Assembly (NCBI GenBank): GCA_020634515.1
Contig: JACKBL010000004.1
Coordinates: 1-64,000 of the forward strand
Direction of reading: 5' to 3'
From: Ardenticatenales bacterium
GTDB lineage: Bacteria; Chloroflexota; Anaerolineae; Promineifilales; Promineifilaceae
DNA length: 64,000 nt
Shown piece by piece: positions 45,601 to 54,423 of this stretch; the first letter of the stretch is position 1; every line of letters begins with the position of its first letter. Under the pieces are notes generated by a model, which saw only the letters and a list, made by a program, of their open reading frames with translations, was not told the origin of the DNA and did not search any database. Position numbers and translations under genes: made by a program.

Positions 45601-48600
45601 TGCTGGCCCAGGCGCTGCAACAAGTAAATGCGCCCCAGGCCGCCACCCCCGCCGTCTACGACCGAAACGCCCCGCCCGCGGGTTCTGTCGTCATCAGCGG
45701 CACCGGGCTGGGATTGCCTGGCGCGGAAAAGTCCGTGATGCACCCCGAAAACGCGGCCCGCATTCTGCGTGGAGAGCAGTTTGTGGACCTGATCCCGGAG
45801 CGTTTCCGCAAATTGATGGTCGCCAAACGCATTGTGCGCGTGGTGAAGTCAGAGGATGGCGGCGGCAGTTTCGCCACGATTGACGAAACGAACGATGTGA
45901 TCAAACTGGCCGGACGTCCGGGGTATTTTGACCTGGAGGCAGAGTATGGCGTGCCGGCAAAACTCATCGAAGCCCTCGACATCACCTCCCAACTCGCCAT
46001 GGCCGCCGGCCTGGACGCCCTGCGCGAAGCCGGCATCCCCCTGGTCATGACCTACAAACGCACCACCACCGGCAAATTCCTCCCCGACCGCTGGATGCTG
46101 CCCGAACCCCTGCGCGACGACACCGGCGTCATCTTCGCCAGCGCCTTCCCCGGCGGCGACCGCTTCGCCGACGAACTGATGCGGTATCACACCTACCAGA
46201 ACCGCCTTACCCAGTTAGAAATGTTGGAAGATTTACGTCGCTACACAGACGACCCACAAACCGCCCGGGAAATCAACCGCCGCATCCACCAACTGCGCGA
46301 CCAACTGGCGCAAGAGCCTTACACCTTTGACCGCCGCTTCCTCTTCCGCATCCTTTCCATGGGGCACAGCCAGTTCGCTCAATACATCGGCGCGCGCGGC
46401 CCCAATACCCAGGTCAACGCCGCCTGCGCCTCCACCGCCCAGGGCGTTTCCATCGCCGAGGATTGGATTCGCGCCGGACGCTGCCGCCGCGTCATTGTCA
46501 TTGGCGCGGATGACGTCACCAGCGACAACATGATGGAATGGGTCGGCGCGGGTTTCCTCGCCGTCGGCGCGGCCACCACCGAAGACCGCCTCGAAGAAGC
46601 CGCCCTCCCCTTCGACAAACGTCGCCACGGAACCATCATGGGCATGGGCGCTTGCGGCCTCGTCGTGGAAAGCGAAGACGCCGTGCGGGAGCGCGGCATG
46701 CGTGGTGTTGTAGAACTCCTCAGCAGCGAAATCAACAACAGCGCCTTCCACGGCACGCGCCTGGACGTGGACCACATCAGCCTGGTAATGAACAACCTGA
46801 TCACCGCCGCCGAACGGCGCTTTGGCCTCAACCGCTTTGCCATGGCCCCGCAAATGGTCTTCATGTCCCATGAAACCTACACGCCCGCGCGTGGCGGCAG
46901 CGCCAGCGCGGAAGTCGTCGCCCTACGCCAGACCTTCGGCGAGGCAGCCAAGGAAATTATCGTCGCCAATACCAAAGGGTTCACGGGACACCCCATGGGC
47001 GTGGGTATCGAAGACGTGATCGCCGTGAAGATTCTGGAACACGGCATCGTCCCGCCCGTGCCCAACTTCAAGGAAGTGGACCCCGAACTAGGACCACTCA
47101 ACCTCAGTCGCGGCGGGCGCTACCCCGTCAAGTACGCCCTGCACCTGGCCGCGGGCTTCGGCAGCCAGATCGCCATGACGCTCACCCGCCGCATCCCCGG
47201 TAGCCTGCACCGCATTGACAACCAGCCGCTCTATAACCGCTGGCTGACAGACATCAGCGGCTATGATTGGGCGCAAACGGAAGTGGAGAAGCGCGTCCTG
47301 CGCATCAAAGACCAGGGGGCGCCTACCCGCCCCGCCGCCCCCAACCGTTGGCAATACGGAACCGGCCCCACCATGCTCGCCCTGGTCACGGACGGCTTTG
47401 TCCCCGTGGAACGCCCCGCGCGCATGCGGGAAGCCATCGTAGAAAGCGGCAGGCCGGAGGCGGAAACACCCACCGCGATCACTATCGTCGCCCCGCCGCC
47501 CGCGCCAGAGCCGGCGGTGGCAACCCCGCCCCCACCTCCGCCCGAAATGAAGCCCGCACCCACTCCGGTGACGTTGGCGCGAACGGAAAGCGTCGCCCCC
47601 CCACCGGTTACGATGGCCGCACCGGTTGCGCCCGCTCCCACCCCACCCTCACCCGACGGACGCGATCCCGTCGCGGCGCAAGTGATAGCCATTGTCGCCG
47701 AACAAACCGGCTACCCCGCGGACATGCTCGATCTGGATCTGGACCTGGAAGCGGACCTGGGAATTGACACAGTAAAGCAGGCGGAAACGTTTGCCGCCAT
47801 CCGCGCCACCTTTGACATCCCCCGCCGCGACGACCTGCAACTGCGCGACTACCCCACGCTGGAGAAAGTGATCGGGTTCGTGCGCGCGATGCGGCCCGAT
47901 TTGGCGCGGGACGCCGGACAAAGGGCGCGGGACGAACTCGTTGTCGCGCCATCGGCGGCGCCGGTGGCGGCCCCCGCCGCCCCCCCGGCAGACGAGGGCG
48001 ACCCGATCGCGGCAAAGGTGCTGGCCATTGTGGCCGAACAGACGGGGTATCCGCCCGACATGTTAGACCTGGACCTGGACCTGGAGGCCGACCTGGGCGT
48101 AGACACGGTAAAGCAGGCGGAAACGTTCGCCGCCATCCGCGCCACCTTTGACATCCCCCGCCGCGACGACCTGCAACTGCGCGACTACCCCACGCTGGAG
48201 AAAGTGATCGGGTTCGTGCGCGCGATGCGGCCCGATTTGGCGCGGGACGCCGGACAAAGGGCGCGGGACGAACTCGTTGTCGCGCCATCGGCGGCGCCGG
48301 TGGCGGCCCCCGCCGCCCCCCCGGCAGACGAGGGCGACCCGATCGCGGCAAAGGTGCTGGCCATTGTGGCCGAACAGACCGGGTATCCGCCGGATATGCT
48401 GGAGTTGGACCTGGACCTGGAAGCCGACCTGGGCGTGGACACGGTGAAGCAGGCGGAAACGTTCGCCGCCATCCGCGCCACCTTCGACATCCCCCGCCGC
48501 GACGACCTGCAACTGCGCGACTACCCCACACTGGAGAAAGTGATCGGGTTCGTGCGCGCGATGCGGCCCGATTTGGCGCGGGACGCCGGACAAAGGACGC

Positions 48601-51600
48601 GGGACGAACTCGTTGTCGCGCCATCGGCGGCGCCGGTGGCGGCTCCCGCCGCCGTCCCGCCTGACACGGGCAAAGATGAAATCACGGCAAAGGTGCTGGC
48701 CATTGTGGCCGAACAGACCGGGTATCCGCCGGATATGTTGGAGTTGGACCTGGACCTGGAGGCCGACCTGGGCGTGGACACGGTGAAGCAGGCGGAAACG
48801 TTCGCCGCCATCCGCGCCACCTTCGACATCCCCCGCCGCGACGACCTGCAACTGCGCGACTACCCCACGTTGGAGAAGGTGATCGGGTTCGTGCGCGCGA
48901 TGCGGCCCGATTTGGCGCGGGACGCCGGACAAAGGACGCGGGACGAACTCGTTGTCGCGCCATCGGCGGCACCGGTGGCGGCTCCCGCCGCCGTCCCGCC
49001 TGACGCGGGCGAAGATGAAATCACGGCAAAGGTGCTGGCCATTGTGGCCGAACAGACCGGGTATCCGCCGGATATGCTGGAGTTGGACCTGGACCTGGAA
49101 GCCGACCTGGGCGTGGACACGGTGAAGCAGGCGGAAACGTTCGCCGCCATCCGCGCCACCTTCGACATCCCCCGCCGCGACGACCTGCAACTGCGCGACT
49201 ACCCCACGTTGGAGAAGGTGATCGGGTTCGTGCGCGCGATGCGGCCCGATTTGGCGCGGGACGCCGGACAAAGGACGCAGGACGAAGTCGCTGTCGCGCC
49301 ATCACCGACGGCAGCGGCTCCCGCTGCGTCGGCGGTCACGACGATTGGCACGCTGGCGGCGGCGGATGAGATGCCGCGGCGCGTGCCGGTTCCGACGCTG
49401 CGCCCGCCCGTGACCTGGTGCAAGCCCACGGGCGTAACGCTGGACGAAAACAGCCGCGTGATCGTGGCTCTGGATAACGGCGGTCTGGGGAAAGCGTTGA
49501 TCGGCCGCCTGCAAAAGCGGGGGGTGACGGTGCTGGAACTGGAGACAGGGGCCGGCGCGGAAGCAATAACGACGCAGATTCAGGCGTGGCTGGCGGAAGG
49601 AGAGGTGCAGGGAGTGTACTGGCTGCCGGCATTTGACGTCGAACCCCCACTCACCGAAATGGACTTTACCGCCTGGCGCGGCATGAACCAACAGCGCGTG
49701 AAAAACCTGTACGCCACCATGCGCGCCCTCTACGACACCATCAACGGCCCCAACCACTTCCTCATCTCCGCCACCCACCTCGGTGGCCTGCATGGCTACG
49801 GTCCCGCCGGCGCCTCCGCCCCCCTCGGCGGCGCCGTCACCGGCTTCACCAAAGCATACAAGCGGGAACGAAGCGACGTGTTGGTGAAAGCGGTAGACTT
49901 CGAAGTCAGCCGCAGGACGGCCCAACCCGCCGACGCCCTCATCGAAGAAACGTTAACCGACCCCGGCATCGTGGAAGTCGGCTACTACCAGGACCAGCGA
50001 TACGCCGTCACCCTGGTGGAACAGTCGGCGCGGGATGGTGGCGCAGGTCTCACCCTCAACCGCGACACCATTTTCCTGGTCACCGGCGCGGCGGGCGGCA
50101 TCACCAGCGCCATCATTGCCGACCTGGCCGCAAACAGCGGCGGCACATTCTACCTGCTGGACCTCGTCCCCGCCCCGGACGCGAACGACCCACACATCGC
50201 CCTCTTCCGCCGCGACAAGGAAGCATTGAAGCAGGCGCTGATCGCCGACATGCGCGCCGCTGGCGAACGCCCCACCCCGGTCGTCATTGATAAAAAGCTG
50301 ATGGCCGTGGAGCGGGACGAAGCGGCGCTGCGCGCTATCGAAGCGGTGCAGGCCGCCGGTGGAACCGCCCATTACCGCAGCGTCAATCTCCTCGACCATG
50401 CGTCCGTGAGCGCGGTGATGGCGGAGATTCAGCAACGGCATGGCCGCCTGGATGTGCTGGTACACGCGGGCGGGCTGGAAATCAGCCGCGCCCTCAACGA
50501 CAAAGACGCGGCGCAATTCAATCTCGTCTTTGACGTGAAGGCGGACGGCTTCTTCAGTCTGCTGCACGCGGCGCGAGAGATGCCCATTGGGGCCACGGTC
50601 GCTTTTAGCTCCGTTGCCGGGCGCTTCGGCAACAGCGGGCAGACCGACTATAGCGCCGCCAATGACCTTTTGTGCAAGATCACGAGCAGTATGCGCCAGT
50701 GGCGACCGGGGACGCGCGGCATCGTCATTGACTGGACCGCCTGGGGCGGCATCGGCATGGCCACTCGCGGCTCCATCCCCAAGATCATGGAGGCGGCGGG
50801 CATCACCATGCTGCCGCCAGAAGCGGGCGTGCCCACCGTGCGCCGCGAACTGACCTATGGTGGCTTCAAAGGAGAAGTGGTGGTCGCGGGCGAATTGGGC
50901 ATGATGATGGACGAATGGGACGAAACCGGCGGCCTGGATGGGGAACGCGCGGCGCAGGCGCTGACCCAACGGCAGCCCTCCCTGCTCATGGTTGGGGAGG
51001 TGAAGGCGGCGCGGCTGTACGGTGGGCTGGAAGCGGAAACGACGCTGGACCCGCAAGCGCAGCCGTTCCTGTATGACCACGCGATGGACGGGACGCCGCT
51101 GCTGCCGGGCGTGATGGGCACGGAGACGCTGGCGGAACTGGCGACCGTGCTGGCTCCCGATTATCACGTCAGTGCGGTGAGGGATGTGCAGTTCCTGAAT
51201 CCGTTCAAGTTCTACCGTATGGAACCGCAGACGCTGTACTTGCAGACGCGCCTGGAACCGGCGGCGGAAGGCGGCCTGCTGGCGTACTGTACGCTGCGCT
51301 CGCTGCGAAGGCTGGCGAAGCCAGGGCTGCCGCCGCAGGAGAAGCTGCACTTTAGCGCCACGGTGCATTTGCAGGCGGAACCGGTGGCCGCGCCCGCGCC
51401 AGCGCCCGTGGCTTGGGAAGAGGCGGACGGCATTGACCGGGAGAAAATCTACGACGTGTTCTTCCATGGTCCGGCGTATCAGGTGTTGGAGAAGGTGGCC
51501 CTGGCGGGTGACGCGGCGGTGGGTTTGATGCCGCTGGCGCTGCCGCCGAACACGCAGCCGCAAAATGTGGCCGCGCTGATGACGCCGCGCCTGATTGAAC

Positions 51601-51836
51601 TGGTATTCCAGACTGCCGGCATGTGGAAAATCCAACGCAATGGGGGCATGGCCCTCCCGCTCTCCATCGCCCGCGTCAGCGCCTTCCGCCAGCCCGCGGA
51701 CGGCACGCGCCTTTACGCGGCCATCCGCGCCCGCGACAACGGTGACGCCTTCGATGGTCACGTGGTGGACGATGCCGGCAACGTCTACGTCACCGTGGAA
51801 GCGTATCGCACGATTGATATACCCGAAGGTTTTTAG
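42654..51836 (+). CDS. Giant PUFA-synthase-like polyketide/fatty acid synthase
   Basis: 3060 aa. Domains in order: KS1 (1-460; Cys215 in DAACASSF, EAHGTST, SNIGHLKAG); AT (about 590-900; LFPGQGSQY, Ser699 in GHSLGEY); a second KS (about 1010-1540; Cys1258 in NAACAST, His1406 in SHETYTPARGG, His1446 in FTGHPMG); five carrier domains (centres 1706, 1818, 1930, 2043, 2156); KR (about 2460-2750; VTGAAGGITS and DYSAAND); and a dehydratase-type hotdog (from 2805; YDHAMDGTPLLPGVMG). The layout is like PfaA of polyunsaturated fatty acid synthases but with an extra KS and no ER. Every carrier has LG(I/V)DTVKQ, with Thr at the usual pantetheine Ser. GGGAGAG precedes the start. A dedicated PPTase and a carboxylase follow. 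Confidence 0.9.
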   Translation: MDHSADTAVAIVGIGAIMPDALSATAFWDNIINKQYSITEVPPDRWSIKHYYDPDPNAPDKTYSKIGGWVRGFSFDWRRFRMPPKVADAMDEGQQWAVTIAADALADYGYPERPLDTERTAVVLGTAMGGERVFFTRARIVLPEYAEALESVAAFNRLPGSTQQEILHRWQETITNKIPAITEDTMPGELPNIISGRVANVLNLRGPNFITDAACASSFAAVEAAFAMLIERKVDAVLTGGVDRNMDISSYVKFCKIGALSPTGTRPFGDGADGFVMGEGAAAFLLKRLADAERDGDRIYAVIRGVGGASDGKGKGITAPNPIGQQLAMARAWENAGLDPATATLIEAHGTSTRVGDVVEVESLQTVFGGAPPHSIALGSAKSNIGHLKAGAGAAGLLKAALAIYHKTLPPTLNAHVPNPNIDFENSPFFLNHETQEWPRRNGTPRRCGVSAYGFGGTNFHLVLEEHVPGMLSQPRTATQTVVAAAQPTAAVISAAPPVSRRPLRGILALGADTLPALQERLVEVTQRVEGGWTPPIALPKAEAIRARERLVVDFGDHDELLSRLHKAQKVMSFDNPQAWKALESQGVFRGSGASKGKIAFLFPGQGSQYVNMGRDLVRATPIVAEVFREADRVMTPILGKPLTDYVFVDGNDANALMKAEFDLMQTEITQPTVLTLDAALLRLLQSYGFYPDMVMGHSLGEYAALMAAGIMPFEDNLEAAAARGSEMSKVSVDDNGKMAFVLAPLDVVQATLAEIDGYVVPANINSNSQCVFGGASDAVDAAVDLFTERGYKASTIPVSHAFHTKIVAPASAPLRQVLDRLNVNLPTLPIVTNVTGEFYPTDNLDTIKDILQRQIASPVQWVKGVQTLYAAGARAFVEVGPKRALRGFVNDILADKTDVTALITNHPKTGELPAFNQALCGLYAAGYGTESLEMPATTTTVTAPTPVTTATLTSETPAMKKDSPAPASNGAPPATLDVLGQMLAQALQQVNAPQAATPAVYDRNAPPAGSVVISGTGLGLPGAEKSVMHPENAARILRGEQFVDLIPERFRKLMVAKRIVRVVKSEDGGGSFATIDETNDVIKLAGRPGYFDLEAEYGVPAKLIEALDITSQLAMAAGLDALREAGIPLVMTYKRTTTGKFLPDRWMLPEPLRDDTGVIFASAFPGGDRFADELMRYHTYQNRLTQLEMLEDLRRYTDDPQTAREINRRIHQLRDQLAQEPYTFDRRFLFRILSMGHSQFAQYIGARGPNTQVNAACASTAQGVSIAEDWIRAGRCRRVIVIGADDVTSDNMMEWVGAGFLAVGAATTEDRLEEAALPFDKRRHGTIMGMGACGLVVESEDAVRERGMRGVVELLSSEINNSAFHGTRLDVDHISLVMNNLITAAERRFGLNRFAMAPQMVFMSHETYTPARGGSASAEVVALRQTFGEAAKEIIVANTKGFTGHPMGVGIEDVIAVKILEHGIVPPVPNFKEVDPELGPLNLSRGGRYPVKYALHLAAGFGSQIAMTLTRRIPGSLHRIDNQPLYNRWLTDISGYDWAQTEVEKRVLRIKDQGAPTRPAAPNRWQYGTGPTMLALVTDGFVPVERPARMREAIVESGRPEAETPTAITIVAPPPAPEPAVATPPPPPPEMKPAPTPVTLARTESVAPPPVTMAAPVAPAPTPPSPDGRDPVAAQVIAIVAEQTGYPADMLDLDLDLEADLGIDTVKQAETFAAIRATFDIPRRDDLQLRDYPTLEKVIGFVRAMRPDLARDAGQRARDELVVAPSAAPVAAPAAPPADEGDPIAAKVLAIVAEQTGYPPDMLDLDLDLEADLGVDTVKQAETFAAIRATFDIPRRDDLQLRDYPTLEKVIGFVRAMRPDLARDAGQRARDELVVAPSAAPVAAPAAPPADEGDPIAAKVLAIVAEQTGYPPDMLELDLDLEADLGVDTVKQAETFAAIRATFDIPRRDDLQLRDYPTLEKVIGFVRAMRPDLARDAGQRTRDELVVAPSAAPVAAPAAVPPDTGKDEITAKVLAIVAEQTGYPPDMLELDLDLEADLGVDTVKQAETFAAIRATFDIPRRDDLQLRDYPTLEKVIGFVRAMRPDLARDAGQRTRDELVVAPSAAPVAAPAAVPPDAGEDEITAKVLAIVAEQTGYPPDMLELDLDLEADLGVDTVKQAETFAAIRATFDIPRRDDLQLRDYPTLEKVIGFVRAMRPDLARDAGQRTQDEVAVAPSPTAAAPAASAVTTIGTLAAADEMPRRVPVPTLRPPVTWCKPTGVTLDENSRVIVALDNGGLGKALIGRLQKRGVTVLELETGAGAEAITTQIQAWLAEGEVQGVYWLPAFDVEPPLTEMDFTAWRGMNQQRVKNLYATMRALYDTINGPNHFLISATHLGGLHGYGPAGASAPLGGAVTGFTKAYKRERSDVLVKAVDFEVSRRTAQPADALIEETLTDPGIVEVGYYQDQRYAVTLVEQSARDGGAGLTLNRDTIFLVTGAAGGITSAIIADLAANSGGTFYLLDLVPAPDANDPHIALFRRDKEALKQALIADMRAAGERPTPVVIDKKLMAVERDEAALRAIEAVQAAGGTAHYRSVNLLDHASVSAVMAEIQQRHGRLDVLVHAGGLEISRALNDKDAAQFNLVFDVKADGFFSLLHAAREMPIGATVAFSSVAGRFGNSGQTDYSAANDLLCKITSSMRQWRPGTRGIVIDWTAWGGIGMATRGSIPKIMEAAGITMLPPEAGVPTVRRELTYGGFKGEVVVAGELGMMMDEWDETGGLDGERAAQALTQRQPSLLMVGEVKAARLYGGLEAETTLDPQAQPFLYDHAMDGTPLLPGVMGTETLAELATVLAPDYHVSAVRDVQFLNPFKFYRMEPQTLYLQTRLEPAAEGGLLAYCTLRSLRRLAKPGLPPQEKLHFSATVHLQAEPVAAPAPAPVAWEEADGIDREKIYDVFFHGPAYQVLEKVALAGDAAVGLMPLALPPNTQPQNVAALMTPRLIELVFQTAGMWKIQRNGGMALPLSIARVSAFRQPADGTRLYAAIRARDNGDAFDGHVVDDAGNVYVTVEAYRTIDIPEGF
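47672..49265 (+). repeat. Five tandem carrier-domain repeats at DNA level
   Basis: Period 336-339 bases, within the synthase gene. Units 2-5 are almost identical in nucleotide sequence, including the Ala/Pro linkers; unit 1 is more diverged in its first 110 bases. Spacing between the Thr codons is 336, 336, 339 and 339 bases. The similarity implies recent duplication or ongoing gene conversion. Confidence 0.95.
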
Positions 51837-51906
51837 AAGAAGTGGTGAGTGGTTCGTGGACAGTGGATAGCCACTGACCACTCGCCACTCGCCACTCGCC
51901 ACGCAT
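51837..51906. repeat. GAGTGG/CCACTC hairpin with short tandem repeat
   Basis: The gap between synthase and PPTase consists of AGTGGTGAGTGG, a GTGGATAGCCAC hairpin and three tandem CACTCGC units. It can fold extensively and resembles simple intergenic repeats rather than a regulatory site. Confidence 0.6.
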
Positions 51907-52710
51907 ATGATCCACTGGCTCACACAAACCGCCGCCGCGCATCCTGATCTGGTGCTGGGGTTGTCTCCGGCAGGGTTGCTGACGGCAGCCGAGGAGGCGC
52001 GTTTTGTGGCGCTGCACACGGATAAGCGGCGGCGGGATTGGCTTCTGGGGCGGTGGACGGCGAAACATCTGTTGCAACAGGTTATTGCCGGCAAAATCGG
52101 CATCCCGCCCTCGCTGCAAACGATCACCATTCACAACCAGCTAAACGGCGCGCCCGTGGCCCGGTATCTCCACCCGGAGGAGGAAACCCCGTCGCCGATA
52201 CCGGATCAATTCACCCTGTCCATCAGTCACGCCGGCGAGTATGCCTTCTGCGCCCTGGTGGAGCAGCCGGACTGGCCAATGGGGGCGGACATTGAGCAAA
52301 TCACCCCCCGTGCCGCCGCTTTCGTCAGCGACTACTTCACGCCGCCGGAGCAGGAACTGCTGCGCCAGTCGCCGCCGCCGTTCTACGACATGATGGTGAC
52401 GGCCATGTGGAGCGCGAAGGAAGCGACACTGAAGGCGCTGCAACTGGGGTTGACGGTGGATACGCGGGCGGTGACGTGCCTGATCGCGCCCGTACACAAC
52501 TATCCACGCACGTGGACGCCCTTTACCGTTGAATTGGATGAGGGGTTGTTGGTGGGGAGATTGCCGGCACATTTGGCGGCAAAGTCGAATTTCCACCACG
52601 GCGTTTTGCGCACGGCGCTCACGGGTTGGTGGCAAATGATTCCGGGGTATGTGCTCACAATTGTGGCCGCGCCGCAAATGGGGACCAATTCCGCTGCTGT
52701 CGCTCAGTAA
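51907..52710 (+). CDS. Sfp-type 4'-phosphopantetheinyl transferase
   Basis: 267 aa. The Mg-binding and catalytic motifs are visible: GRWTAKHLLQ (CoA side), SISHAGEYAFCAL, GADIEQI with Asp and Glu, and the hallmark WSAKEATLKAL. It transfers the phosphopantetheine arm of CoA to carrier proteins. It lies 70 bases after the giant synthase, so that protein is its obvious substrate. The pairing makes the Thr-for-Ser substitution in the carrier domains especially worth testing. The C-terminal 80 residues are weakly conserved, as usual. Confidence 0.92.
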   Translation: MIHWLTQTAAAHPDLVLGLSPAGLLTAAEEARFVALHTDKRRRDWLLGRWTAKHLLQQVIAGKIGIPPSLQTITIHNQLNGAPVARYLHPEEETPSPIPDQFTLSISHAGEYAFCALVEQPDWPMGADIEQITPRAAAFVSDYFTPPEQELLRQSPPPFYDMMVTAMWSAKEATLKALQLGLTVDTRAVTCLIAPVHNYPRTWTPFTVELDEGLLVGRLPAHLAAKSNFHHGVLRTALTGWWQMIPGYVLTIVAAPQMGTNSAAVAQ

Positions 52711-52841
52711 ACCAATTCAGTGATGGTACAATAACAGTCTGGTATGTGAATGCCGGCACAATTCGTTCTCGTCGCATCATTGACGGCGGTAACAATGGCT
52801 CGCGCCCCACTGACAACTACCCATTATGCAGGAGGTAATGC

Positions 52842-54389
52842 ATGGTCAAGAATATGGATTCCTATATCCAGGAATTGCAAAATCGCAAGGCGATTTCCGC
52901 CGGAACGGCGCAAGACGCGGAGCGGCAGCATCGGAAAAAGCGGCTGACGGCGCGCGAACGGATTGAACTTTTGTTTGATGCCGGCACATTTACCGAAATC
53001 GACTCCCTCGTCACCCCCCGCTACGAAACCTACCTCGGCGGCAAAGAATCCCGCTACGGCGACGGCGTCATCACCGGCTTCGGCCTCATCAACGGACGAC
53101 ACGCCTTCGCCGCCTCCCAGGATGCCGCCGTCATGGGCGGCTCGCTGGGCGAAATGCACGCCAACAAAATCGTCAAAGCGATGCGCATGGCCTTGCAATA
53201 CGGTTGCCCCTTCATCGCCATCAACGACTCCGGCGGCGCGCGCATCCAGGAAGGCGTGGACAGCCTCGGAGGCTACGCGAAGATTTTCGACGCCAACTGC
53301 GAAGCCTCCGGCGTCATCCCCCAAATCTCCGTGATCATGGGACCCTGCGCCGGCGGGGCCGTTTACTCCCCCGCCCTCACCGACTTCGTCTTCATGACCC
53401 AAAACAGCTACATGTTCATCACCGGTCCCGACGTGGTCAAATCCGTGATGCAAGAAGATGTCACCTTTGAGGAATTGGGCGGCGGCCTCATGCACAGCCA
53501 GGAAAGCGGCGTCTGCCACTTCCTCACCACCGACGACCGCGATTGCCTGGAGCGCGTGCGCACGCTCCTCAGCTACATGCCCGGCAACAACCTGGACGAT
53601 CCCCCCTACCTCTCCCCCGCCGACGATCCCGACCGCCGCTGCCCGGAACTGGAACATATCGTGCCCACCGACCCGCACAAGCCCTACGACGTACGCCAGG
53701 TAATCGCCAGCGTCGTGGACGATGGGCGCTTCTTTGAAGTGCATCAACTGTGGGCGGAAAACATGGTCGTCGGCTTCGCCCGCCTGAACGGCTACGTCGT
53801 GGGTATCGTCGCTAACCAGCCCATGGTGCTGGCGGGCTGCATCGACATCAAGGCATCAGTGAAGGCCACCCACTTCATCCGCATTTGCGACGCCTACAAC
53901 GTGCCCATCGTCACCTTGCAGGATGTGCCCGGCTTCCTGCCGGGGAAGGAGCAGGAGTACGGGGGCATCATTCGCAATGGGGCGCGCATGATTTACGCCT
54001 ACAGCGAAGCGACCGTGCCGAAGCTGATGGTCATTTTACGCAAGAGCTACGGCGGCGCATACTGCGTGATGAGCAGCAAGGGTCTGCGCGGCGACCTGCT
54101 GTACGCCTGGCCGAACGCGGAAATCGCCGTCATGGGCGCGGAGGGGGCGGTCAACATCCTCTTCCGGCGCGAGGTGAGCGCCGCCGATGACCCGGAGACG
54201 CGCCGCCGTGAACTGGTGGATGATTACGAGCGCCGCTTCAACAACCCCTACGTGGCCGCCTCGCGCGGCCTGATCGACGACGTGATCGAACCCCGCGACA
54301 CGCGCCGCGCGCTGATCCGCGCCCTGGAGCTGACGCTTTCTAAGCGGGAACGGCACGTGCCGAAGAAGCACGGCATTTCGCCGATGTAG
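52842..54389 (+). CDS. Acyl-CoA carboxylase carboxyltransferase (beta) subunit
   Basis: 515 aa, the size and pattern of propionyl/acetyl-CoA carboxylase beta chains: KRLTARERIELLFD, FAASQDAAVMGGSLGEMHA, AINDSGGARIQEGV, MGPCAGGAVYSPALTDF, then QDVPGFLPGKEQEYGGIIR and SYGGAYCVMSSK. It moves a carboxyl group from biotin to acyl-CoA, giving malonyl- or methylmalonyl-CoA. AGGAGGTAATGC gives a strong ribosome site. It is last in the lipid cluster and probably feeds extender units to the synthase. The biotin-carrier and carboxylase (alpha) subunit is not in the window. The choice between acetyl- and propionyl-CoA cannot be made by eye. Confidence 0.93.
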   Translation: MVKNMDSYIQELQNRKAISAGTAQDAERQHRKKRLTARERIELLFDAGTFTEIDSLVTPRYETYLGGKESRYGDGVITGFGLINGRHAFAASQDAAVMGGSLGEMHANKIVKAMRMALQYGCPFIAINDSGGARIQEGVDSLGGYAKIFDANCEASGVIPQISVIMGPCAGGAVYSPALTDFVFMTQNSYMFITGPDVVKSVMQEDVTFEELGGGLMHSQESGVCHFLTTDDRDCLERVRTLLSYMPGNNLDDPPYLSPADDPDRRCPELEHIVPTDPHKPYDVRQVIASVVDDGRFFEVHQLWAENMVVGFARLNGYVVGIVANQPMVLAGCIDIKASVKATHFIRICDAYNVPIVTLQDVPGFLPGKEQEYGGIIRNGARMIYAYSEATVPKLMVILRKSYGGAYCVMSSKGLRGDLLYAWPNAEIAVMGAEGAVNILFRREVSAADDPETRRRELVDDYERRFNNPYVAASRGLIDDVIEPRDTRRALIRALELTLSKRERHVPKKHGISPM

Positions 54390-54423
54390 AAAGCAAAAGG
54401 GGAAGCAGCGACGAGCGGGTAGC

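Noticed and set aside
47672..49265. CRISPR or satellite array
   Set aside because: The period of 336-339 bases is a multiple of three and each unit encodes a carrier domain.
48063..49271. Long minus-strand frames across the carrier repeats
   Set aside because: They repeat only because the coding strand repeats; no start signal or domain is seen.
49953..52130. 725-aa minus-strand frame opposite KR/DH and PPTase
   Set aside because: It is antisense to domains with complete catalytic motifs; Arg/His-rich composition typical of shadow frames.
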